Assembly: GCA_007117945.1 (NCBI GenBank)
Contig: SKTN01000021.1
Span: 1 to 6,546 of the forward strand
Direction: 5' to 3'
From: Nitriliruptoraceae bacterium
GTDB taxonomy: Bacteria > Actinomycetota > Nitriliruptoria > Nitriliruptorales > Nitriliruptoraceae
Length of the DNA: 6,546 bases
Part shown: positions 1-5,194 of the stretch, piece by piece
Position numbering within the stretch: position 1 is the stretch's first letter
Layout of the letters: each line of letters starts with the position of its first letter
Program-made: the position numbers and the translations under genes
The notes under the pieces: generated by a model
What the model was told of the DNA's origin: nothing
The model's database searches: none
The model's input: the letters and a program-made list of their open reading frames with translations, nothing else

Positions 1-656
1 GCCCGGGTCGCCGGATCCTCACGGCTGACCTCACCGAGGCTGGACAGCGCGTCCAGCGCCTCCTCCACGGCATCGAGGTCCAGCAGCGCCTGTGCCTGCA
101 GGCGCGCCGCCATGACGTGCTGTTCGGAGCTGAGGACGTCGCCGGCATCGAGCTCCTCCCGCACGGCCGCAGCGAGCTCCGCAGCCTCCTCCGCACGATC
201 CAGGGTCAGCAGGGCGGCCGCGTGGTTGACGCGCGCACGGGCCACCTGGTCGGCGGTGACGGGGTCGTCGGCATCGGCGAACCGTCGGGTCAGATCGGTG
301 TAGACCTCGACGGCGGCAGCGTGGTCGCCGACCGCGTCCAGGCAGATGCCCTGGTTGAGCAGCGCCAGGGCGATCTCGTGGCGCTGATCGGGGTCGGCGA
401 GGTCCGCGGGCGTGCGGGCGGCCAGGGCGTAGGCCTCCGCCGCGGTGTCCAGGTCCCCGAGCTCGGTGAGCAGGACGGCGTGCTCGAAGCGGGCCGCGTA
501 GAGCGACTCGCGCAGGACGGGATCGGTGAGGTCGTGCTCCGTGCGCAACTCTTCGAGGAGGCGTTGGACCTCCTCCAAGGCCGCGTCGAGCTCTCCGTCC
601 TCGTGGAGCTCCATGACCGCGTCGGCGCGGGCACGGGCCTGCTGTGGGCTCACCAT
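1..656 (-). CDS. TPR-repeat protein, C-terminus beyond the window
   Basis: The frame is open from an ATG at 656 to the left edge: 218 complete codons, with no stop inside the window. The protein is acidic, Ala/Leu/Glu-rich and almost wholly helical. I count about four TPR-like helix pairs, near residues 50-83, 92-127, 135-168 and 178-210. They show the usual pattern of a small residue, then GD, then A..Y (for example ELGDLDTAAEAY at 65-76 and AVGDHAAAVEVY at 108-119). No signal peptide, membrane segment or catalytic motif is visible, so a cytoplasmic protein-binding scaffold is likely. The start overlaps the end of the eRF1-like gene: ATGGTGA gives a 7-nt overlap from ATG, or a 4-nt GTGA overlap if the GTG at 653 is used. 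The two genes are therefore almost certainly cotranslated. Function beyond TPR-mediated binding is not recognisable. The overlapping plus-strand frames are shadows. Confidence 0.8.
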   Translation of the reverse strand, partial: MVSPQQARARADAVMELHEDGELDAALEEVQRLLEELRTEHDLTDPVLRESLYAARFEHAVLLTELGDLDTAAEAYALAARTPADLADPDQRHEIALALLNQGICLDAVGDHAAAVEVYTDLTRRFADADDPVTADQVARARVNHAAALLTLDRAEEAAELAAAVREELDAGDVLSSEQHVMAARLQAQALLDLDAVEEALDALSSLGEVSREDPATR

Positions 657-1834
657 CGCAGCAACGCTCCCACGCCCTCGTGCTCGGCCAGGGGCTCGGC
701 GGCCTCGCGGGCCAGCGGTGTCACCGACGCCTTGGTCGCCAGGGCCTGCTCGACCAGGTGCTCGACGAACAGCGGGTCCCTTTCGAACTCCAGCTCCGCC
801 TGCGCCGCCTGCCCCTCGATACGCGGGTGCAGGGTGCCCTGGGAGGAGCGGTAGCCCTCGAGCACGAGGTCGTCATCGAAGAGCAGGTGCGCGACCCGCC
901 CCGCGTTGAGGGCCTCGCAGACGTGGCGCAGGCCGAGCGCTCCGGGGCCCCCGGCGAGCGCGCGCTCCCGTGCTACGTGGACCAGGCCACGTTCACGCTC
1001 GGTGTGGACGCTGCGCAGCAGCGGCCAGGCCTGGGCGGCGATCTCGTGGGGAGCGGCGGACTCCCACGACTGCTCGGTGACCAGGACCCGCAGCCCCTCG
1101 TGGGGGTGGACCAGGTCGCGCACCTCGTCGCGCAGCTTGGGGGAGGTGGACAGCACCATCCGGTCGGTGCCCTCTGCCTCGGCGCGCTGGACGACGTCGT
1201 CGAGGACCTGCTTGAGGAAGCGGTGACGGTGCTCCCGCACGCGCTCCTCGTACCCCTCGCGGTCAGAACGTGCGTACATCGCCCGCTGGGGGTTGGACGT
1301 GGACGGGCCGCTGGAGTCGTCCCGGAACAGGTCCTCGTCCGGCTCGAAGCGGGCCTCCTCCGTCACCTGCGCGTCACCCGTTGCCCACCTGAGCACCCGG
1401 ACCCCGGAGCGTGAGACGACCACGATCGTGGCGGGGCGCCCCTCGTCGAGGGCCGCGACCAGCGGTCGCACGTACGCGGTGGCATCGTGGACGACCCGCT
1501 CACGGAAGGGCAGTTGCAGGGACACGGCGTGCTGCTCACCCGAGGCGACACCGACGAACAGGGCACGCCCCCGACCGGGTTCCTTGGGGTCGAGGAGCTG
1601 CTCGAGGGGCCCGTCGAGCTTGCGCAGACGCCGCTCGATCGCCTGGGCGAGGTCGCGGTCGCCGTGCTGCAACCGGCCACGCAGCGCCTTGATCTGGTTC
1701 CGGAGTTCGATCGGTGCGGTCGGTTGCGGATCCGCAGCCTGTGCGGGGATGTGCCCGACGTAGAAGGAGAGCATGCCCTGCTCATCCTCGAGGTCGAGCA
1801 GTTCGCGGATGGTGGCCTGGTCGATGGTGTTCAT
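650..1834 (-). CDS. Bacterial eRF1-like protein (baeRF/VLRF1-type peptidyl-tRNA hydrolase candidate)
   Basis: This is a 394-residue cytoplasmic protein with the architecture of bacterial archaeo-eukaryotic release factor homologues. Residues 1-80 form a helical N-terminal part opening with LLDLEDEQGMLSFYV. Residues 88-255 form an RNase H-like central domain, including ALFVGVASGE and ATIVVVSRSGVRVLRW. Residues 299-375 form an eL30-like C-terminal domain (GLRHVCEALNAGRVAHLLF). Where eRF1 carries its GGQ loop there is instead a loop with NPQR (181-184), followed by a basic helix at 190-210; Gln183 is the candidate catalytic glutamine. Characterised relatives such as Vms1/ANKZF1 cleave peptidyl-tRNA on stalled ribosomes, so a ribosome-rescue role is inferred. 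I cannot assign the baeRF subfamily. A GAGG sequence lies 4 nt before the ATG. The gene ends by overlapping the TPR gene and is divergent from the protease pair. Confidence 0.72.
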   Translation of the reverse strand: MNTIDQATIRELLDLEDEQGMLSFYVGHIPAQAADPQPTAPIELRNQIKALRGRLQHGDRDLAQAIERRLRKLDGPLEQLLDPKEPGRGRALFVGVASGEQHAVSLQLPFRERVVHDATAYVRPLVAALDEGRPATIVVVSRSGVRVLRWATGDAQVTEEARFEPDEDLFRDDSSGPSTSNPQRAMYARSDREGYEERVREHRHRFLKQVLDDVVQRAEAEGTDRMVLSTSPKLRDEVRDLVHPHEGLRVLVTEQSWESAAPHEIAAQAWPLLRSVHTERERGLVHVARERALAGGPGALGLRHVCEALNAGRVAHLLFDDDLVLEGYRSSQGTLHPRIEGQAAQAELEFERDPLFVEHLVEQALATKASVTPLAREAAEPLAEHEGVGALLRW

Positions 1835-2001
1835 CTGCCCTCGGTGCCTCGGTTGAGCTGCCGCACCCTGGCTGGTCCCGCGCGCCGCGCGCCACCGGTG
1901 CGGTCCACCTGCCCAACGTAACCCGGCGGGGTCACGGAAGGAAGCCGTGGCGGGTCGGTCGTGTGACGGTGACCACGGGTGCTCGGCGGTACCGTCCCGG
2001 C
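1835..2001. promoter_or_regulatory. Divergent intergenic region between the eRF1-like gene and the M50 protease gene
   Basis: These 167 bases separate two divergent start codons, so both promoters should lie here. On the minus strand TACGTT (1920-1915) fits an actinobacterial -10 element (TANNNT) for the eRF1-like gene, with a leader of about 75 nt, but no good -35 is visible. That leader holds an imperfect GC hairpin at 1874-1896 and an 8-bp perfect palindrome CACCGGTG at 1893-1900. Near the other end, GTGACGGTGACC (1963-1974) contains GTGAC twice, 6 nt apart, with an inverted GTCAC at 1931-1935. Any of these could be an operator, but in sequence this GC-rich such small symmetries also arise by chance. 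No small gene is supported here. Confidence 0.4.
1990..1995 (+). promoter_or_regulatory. Candidate -10 element for leaderless transcription of the M50 gene
   Basis: TACCGT matches TANNNT and ends 6 nt before the ATG at 2002. This is the spacing expected if transcription begins at the start codon itself. No Shine-Dalgarno sequence lies in front of that ATG, which agrees with a leaderless message. The possible -35 half-sites (GTGAC at 1963 and 1969) are badly spaced, at about 21 and 15 nt, so the call is weak. Confidence 0.3.
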
Positions 2002-3138
2002 ATGCAGACCCGCACCCTGCCCGGCCGACGCCTCGCCGGCGTCGAGGTCCGGATCGACCTGTCGGTCCTCGTCCTCGTGGCGCTGGTCGGCTGGGCCTTC
2101 ACGGGGATCTTCCGCGCCGACCACGAGCTGGTGGTGGCCCTCACGATGGCCGCCGTGGGTGCGGTGCTGGTCGTGCTGACCACTCTGGCCCACGAGCTCG
2201 GGCACGCCGTGGAGGCCCGCTACCGCGGCATGGAGGTGGAGGGCATCACCCTGCTGCTGTTCGGTGGCGTGACCGAGATGCACGTGGAGGGACAGAGCGC
2301 TCGTGACGAACTGGCCGTGGCGGCCGTGGGCCCCTGGATCAGCCTGGTGTGCGCCGCGGGGTTCGGCCTGCTGGCCACCTTCGCCGGTGACCTCCTCCCC
2401 GCCGTCCTCGCCGGTCCCGTGGGGCAGGTGGCGGGGGTGCTCGGGTGGTGGAACCTGATCCTCGCGGCCTTCAACCTGGTGCCCGGTGCCCCCCTGGACG
2501 GTGGCCGGGTGCTCCGTGCGCTGCTGTGGATGCTGACGGGCGACCGGCTACGGGCGCTGCGCATCTCCGTGCGCGCGGGGCAGGTGCTCGGTGTGACGCT
2601 GATCGTCCTCGGGGTCACCGTCCTGGTCCGCGGTGGGCCCCGGGCGACCCTGGTGGCCGCAGCCTTCGCCCTGTCGGGCATCTTCCTGATCCGGGCGGCG
2701 GCCACGGAGCTGCGGCACGCGGAGCTCAACGCGGTGCTCGAGGGGCGCCGTGTGATCGACCTGCTCGCGCTGCCGCCGGCACCGCTGGCCGCGGACCAGC
2801 GGGTGGGCGAGTTGGACCGCGACCGCGTGACACGAGGCGGCGACCTCCACACCGTGCACCGCGACACCGACCTGGTCGGTGTGGTCGAGCGGGACGCACT
2901 GCTCGGTGAGGGCAGCGCAGCGAGATGGCCTCCCGAGGCGCTGCTGTCCGAGCTGGCGGAACCCCTGGACGACGTGCCCGCCGTGGAGCTCACCGACGAC
3001 CTCCACACCCTGATCGATGCCTTCCAGGGTGCACACAACGTGGTGCGCATCGTTCGGGACGGGCGCACCGTGGGTGCCCTGACCGAGCGCGAGATCGCCC
3101 GCGCCATCGCCCGGCTGCGCCGGGACGGCACCCGGTGA
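2002..3138 (+). CDS. Site-2 protease family (M50) intramembrane zinc metalloprotease with C-terminal CBS-like region
   Basis: The 378-residue membrane protein carries the two hallmark zinc motifs of M50 proteases. HELGH at 64-68 supplies two histidines and the catalytic Glu65. NLVPGAPLDGG at 158-168 supplies the third ligand, Asp166. Hydrophobic segments lie near 20-36, 43-62, 105-128, 132-158, 193-210 and 214-232. Residues 260-370 look like a degenerate pair of CBS domains (TVHRDTDLVGVVERDAL; NVVRIVRDGRTVGALTE), the layout of actinobacterial Rip3-like proteases. The family cuts transmembrane segments, often of anti-sigma factors or already clipped membrane proteins; the substrate here is unknown. 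I chose the ATG at 2002 because homology begins within a few residues (RRLAGVEVRIDLSVLVL). The frame is open upstream, but that sequence does not look like protein. The stop overlaps the next start by one base (TGATG), so the two proteases form an operon. Confidence 0.9.
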   Translation: MQTRTLPGRRLAGVEVRIDLSVLVLVALVGWAFTGIFRADHELVVALTMAAVGAVLVVLTTLAHELGHAVEARYRGMEVEGITLLLFGGVTEMHVEGQSARDELAVAAVGPWISLVCAAGFGLLATFAGDLLPAVLAGPVGQVAGVLGWWNLILAAFNLVPGAPLDGGRVLRALLWMLTGDRLRALRISVRAGQVLGVTLIVLGVTVLVRGGPRATLVAAAFALSGIFLIRAAATELRHAELNAVLEGRRVIDLLALPPAPLAADQRVGELDRDRVTRGGDLHTVHRDTDLVGVVERDALLGEGSAARWPPEALLSELAEPLDDVPAVELTDDLHTLIDAFQGAHNVVRIVRDGRTVGALTEREIARAIARLRRDGTR

Positions 3139-4160
3139 TGGGCCCGCGTCCCCTGCGCCACCGACTGTGGCGCGCCGCCTTCCACGCCGCCGCGGCGGCG
3201 CTGGTCGCCTGGGCCGCCTTCGTCGTCCCCCTGCCCCTGATCGAGTACGTCCCGGGGACCCCCACCTCGATCCCGACCCTGATCGAGGTGGAGGGTGCCG
3301 AGACCACGGAGCTGGACGGGGACCTGCTGCTGCTGACCGTGCTGTTCCGGCAGCAGCCGACGGTGTCGGCCCTGGGGGCGCTGCTCTCCCCGGAGCGGGA
3401 GCTCGTCCCCGAGCGCGAGGTCTACCCCTCCGACGTCGATCGCGACGAGATCCTGCGCCTGGAGCGGGAACGGTTCGCGCGCCAGTTCGACGTGGCCGTG
3501 GCCGTGGGTGCCTCGGCCGCCGGGGTGGAGACGGAACTGGTCACCGAGGTGGTGGTGGTCCAGGTGCTCCCGGGGAGCCCGGCCAGCGGCTCGCTGACCC
3601 CCGGTGACGTGGTGGTCGCCGTGGACGGCTCACCCCTGGCCTCGGCCGAGGAGCTCCAGGCCCTGTCCCGCGCCGGCACCGAGGGGGATCGTTTCACCCT
3701 GACGGTGCGCCACGGTGGGGACGAGCGCGAGGTCACCCTGGAGCTGGCCACCTTCGGTGGGGTGACGGAGCCGCGGCTCGGCATCGGGATCCAGACCGCG
3801 GTGGACGAGGCCCGCCTGCCCTTCGAAGTGGCGCTGCGGGAGGGCACCCGCATCGGGGGGCCCAGCGCCGGGCTGATGGTCGCCATCACGATGTACGACC
3901 TGCTCAGCGAGGAGGACCTGCTCGCCGGGCGGACCATCGCGGGGACCGGCAGCCTGGATGCCGACGGCCGCGTGGGTCCCGTGGGCGGGGTGCCGGAGAA
4001 GCTCCGGGCCGCCCAGCGTGTGGGGGCGGAGCTGGTCCTGGTGCCGAGCGCGCAGCTGCCCCAGATCGAGGACCGGATCCCCGACGGCCTCGAGGTGGTG
4101 GGCGTCGCCGATCTCACCGAGGCCCTCGAGGTCCTGCGCGGCAGGCCACTGGACGCCTGA
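3138..4160 (+). CDS. Membrane-anchored PDZ-Lon serine protease (YlbL-like)
   Basis: The protein has 340 residues. A basic N-terminus followed by a single hydrophobic segment (about 12-36) should anchor it, with the rest outside the membrane. A PDZ domain spans about 125-205, with the signature GSPASGSLTPGD at 146-157 followed by VDG at 162-164. A Lon-type proteolytic domain without an ATPase module spans about 212-335. The catalytic Ser-Lys dyad is visible: Ser243 in GPSAG (241-245) and Lys288 in PEKLRAA (286-292), with the conserved TGSLDADGRVGPVGG run between them. The size and domain order match the YlbL-like PDZ-Lon family common in Actinobacteria and Firmicutes. Being ATP-independent, it probably degrades or clips unfolded extracytoplasmic proteins. 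The start ATG shares its A with the TGA of the M50 gene, implying translational coupling. A PDZ-bearing serine protease next to a site-2 protease suggests sequential site-1/site-2 cleavage, but that is inference. Confidence 0.92.
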   Translation: MGPRPLRHRLWRAAFHAAAAALVAWAAFVVPLPLIEYVPGTPTSIPTLIEVEGAETTELDGDLLLLTVLFRQQPTVSALGALLSPERELVPEREVYPSDVDRDEILRLERERFARQFDVAVAVGASAAGVETELVTEVVVVQVLPGSPASGSLTPGDVVVAVDGSPLASAEELQALSRAGTEGDRFTLTVRHGGDEREVTLELATFGGVTEPRLGIGIQTAVDEARLPFEVALREGTRIGGPSAGLMVAITMYDLLSEEDLLAGRTIAGTGSLDADGRVGPVGGVPEKLRAAQRVGAELVLVPSAQLPQIEDRIPDGLEVVGVADLTEALEVLRGRPLDA

Positions 4161-4164
4161 CGGC

Positions 4165-4180
4165 CCGGCCGCGGGGCCGG
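4165..4180 (+). terminator. Candidate GC hairpin terminator of the protease operon
   Basis: CCGGCC pairs with GGCCGG around a GCGG loop, beginning 5 nt after the PDZ-Lon stop codon. No T-run follows, as is frequent for high-GC Actinobacteria. A six-pair stem is common by chance in sequence of this composition, so the two longer palindromes downstream are better terminator candidates. Confidence 0.3.
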
Positions 4181-4209
4181 CGGCGGACGATCCCGGGGCC
4201 CGGAGGCCG

Positions 4210-4291
4210 ACCCGCCCGGTGACCCCGCGGGGGGTTCCACCGGGTGTCCCGCCCGAAGGTCCCACGGGGCCTACCCGCCCGGTGATCCCGC
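4210..4291. repeat. Imperfect direct repeat, two 19-nt copies
   Basis: ACCCGCCCGGTGACCCCGC (4210-4228) recurs at 4273-4291 with a single C-to-T change, an offset of 63 nt. A weaker relative (CCACCGGGTGTCCCGCCCG) begins at about 4237. The second full copy runs straight into the left flank of the first palindrome, so it may belong to a larger repeated unit. No mobile-element gene is next to it. Confidence 0.55.
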
Positions 4292-4296
4292 CCGGA

Positions 4297-4336
4297 GGTG
4301 GTCGGTCCCTGGGCTGGAGCCCAGGGACCGACCACC
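4297..4336. terminator. Long perfect palindrome, copy 1 (probable bidirectional terminator or REP-like element)
   Basis: The arms are perfectly complementary over 19 nt (4297-4315 with 4318-4336). Aligned with copy 2, the unit is a 17-bp stem (4298-4314 with 4319-4335) closed by TGGA. The stem core is TCCCTGGGC/GCCCAGGGA, flanked by GTGGT/ACCAC. A CCGCCCGGA motif (4288-4296) precedes it, as it does copy 2. No T-run lies on either side, so this is not a classical intrinsic terminator. Its place between convergent genes still favours a two-way transcription stop or protection of 3' ends. A dispersed palindromic repeat is the alternative. Confidence 0.65.
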
Positions 4337-4369
4337 GAACGCCACCCGACCGGCTGGAGCCGCCCGGAC

Positions 4370-4407
4370 GTGGTTCATCCCTGGGCTTCTGCCCAGGGAT
4401 GAACCAC
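4370..4407. terminator. Long perfect palindrome, copy 2 (probable bidirectional terminator or REP-like element)
   Basis: The stem is a perfect 17 bp (4370-4386 with 4391-4407) closed by TTCT. It starts exactly 72 nt after copy 1 and shares GTGGT, TCCCTGGGC, GCCCAGGGA and ACCAC with it. The only stem differences are three adjacent pairs (CGG/CCG in copy 1, TCA/TGA here), all compensatory. CCGCCCGGA (4360-4368) precedes it as in copy 1. No T-run follows in either direction. On the minus strand it lies about 100 nt past the amidotransferase stop, so it could end that transcript. Confidence 0.65.
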
Positions 4408-4507
4408 CCCAGAGACCCCGCCGGGGGGAACGCGCCGGGGGAAGGGGACCACCGAGGCCGCGGCCCCGTGCGCGTTCCGGGGCGTTCCGACCCCACCCGC
4501 GCCGTGC

Positions 4508-5194
4508 TCAGGCGGGCGTGACCACGCCACCCTGCACCGCAACGGGAGAGCGCACGGGGGCCTCGGGGTCGAGGCGGGCCGCCGCACAGCGGTCCAGGAA
4601 GTTGCCCAGCAGCTGCAGCCCCGAGCTGGTCAGGACGGACTCCGGGTGGAACTGGACCCCCTCCACGTCCACCTCGCGGTGCACCAGGCCCATGATGAGC
4701 CCGTCGGAGGTCTCCGCGGTGACCTTCAGCACGCTGGGCAGGGTGCCACGGTCCACGATCAACGAGTGGTAGCGCGTGGCCTCGAAGGGCACGGACAGGC
4801 CCTCGAACACGCCCTCCCGCCGGTGGTAGATCGGTGAGGTCTTGCCGTGCATCAGCACGGGTGCACGGACCACGTCGCCGCCGTACACCTCGCCGATGCA
4901 CTGGTGGCCGAGGCACACCCCGAGCAACGGCCGGACGCCGGCGACGGCGCGGATGACGTCGTTGGAGAGCCCCGCATCGCCGGGGTCGCCCGGGCCCGGG
5001 GAGATCACGATGCCGTCGGGCAGGTCGTCCAGCAGGCCCGCGACGGTGAAGGCGTCGTTGCGCACCACCTCGATGGTGGCGCCCAGCTCACCGAGCTCCT
5101 GGGCGAGGTTGTAGGTGAAGGAGTCGTAGTTGTCGATGAGGAGCAGGCGTGTGCCTGCCCGGCCGGCGTGTGCGGTCGCGGCCACGGGGTTCAC
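4508..5194 (-). CDS. pabA: Aminodeoxychorismate/anthranilate synthase glutamine amidotransferase subunit
   Basis: This class I glutamine amidotransferase of 228 residues releases ammonia from glutamine for the chorismate-using partner (PabB or TrpE). The products are aminodeoxychorismate (folate pathway) or anthranilate (tryptophan pathway). The family opening LLLIDNYDSFTYNL is at 17-30, the oxyanion motif SPGPGDP at 65-71, and the nucleophile Cys94 in GVCLGHQ (92-98). HGKTSPI follows at 116-122 and RYHSL at 141-145. His183 and Glu185 in GVQFHPES (179-186) complete the triad, so the enzyme looks fully active. PabA and TrpG cannot be told apart from sequence alone, no synthase partner is in the window, and one subunit often serves both. 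The last ~25 residues extend past the usual end. The GTG start at 5194 overlaps the upstream stop (GTGA), but a GTG at 5185 fits the ribosome-binding site better. Confidence 0.9.
   Translation of the reverse strand: MNPVAATAHAGRAGTRLLLIDNYDSFTYNLAQELGELGATIEVVRNDAFTVAGLLDDLPDGIVISPGPGDPGDAGLSNDVIRAVAGVRPLLGVCLGHQCIGEVYGGDVVRAPVLMHGKTSPIYHRREGVFEGLSVPFEATRYHSLIVDRGTLPSVLKVTAETSDGLIMGLVHREVDVEGVQFHPESVLTSSGLQLLGNFLDRCAAARLDPEAPVRSPVAVQGGVVTPA

Larger units (their letters stand above)
4161..4507. other. Structured gene-free region between convergent genes
   Basis: These 347 bases separate the stop of the PDZ-Lon gene and the stop of the amidotransferase gene on the opposite strand. Frames stay open across the region on both strands only because stop codons are rare at this GC content; their translations are low-complexity Pro/Gly/Arg and do not look like protein. 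What the region does hold is a short GC hairpin (4165-4180), an imperfect direct repeat (4210-4228 and 4273-4291), two related long palindromes (4297-4336 and 4370-4407), a 10-bp palindrome GGCCGCGGCC (4456-4465) and GCGTTCCG repeated 10 nt apart (4472 and 4482). Its most obvious job is to stop transcription from both sides. Confidence 0.75.

Noticed and set aside
117..854. Plus-strand open frame of 245 codons over the TPR gene
   Set aside because: It is the antisense shadow of two GC-rich minus-strand genes. The minus-strand readings show recognisable TPR and eRF1-like patterns and a proper gene overlap; this frame has no family pattern.
644..1414. Plus-strand open frame of 256 codons
   Set aside because: It is antisense to the eRF1-like gene, has no recognisable domain, and stays open only because stops are rare at this GC content.
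1714..2001. Longer N-terminus for the M50 protease
   Set aside because: The frame is open upstream, but it runs antisense through the eRF1-like gene and the promoter region and encodes an Arg/Ala-rich stretch. Family homology starts right after the ATG at 2002.
2220..3185. Minus-strand open frame of 321 codons
   Set aside because: The translation is a Ser/Arg/Pro/Thr-rich low-complexity shadow of the M50 protease, whose motifs are unambiguous on the plus strand.
4288..4407. CRISPR-like repeats
   Set aside because: There are only two copies, each a full palindrome rather than a short repeat with unique spacers, and no cas genes are present.
3630..4916. Minus-strand open frame of 428 codons crossing the intergenic region
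   Set aside because: It is a Pro/Gly/Arg-rich shadow of the amidotransferase and PDZ-Lon genes. The repeated peptide look in its middle comes from the two DNA palindromes, not from a protein repeat.
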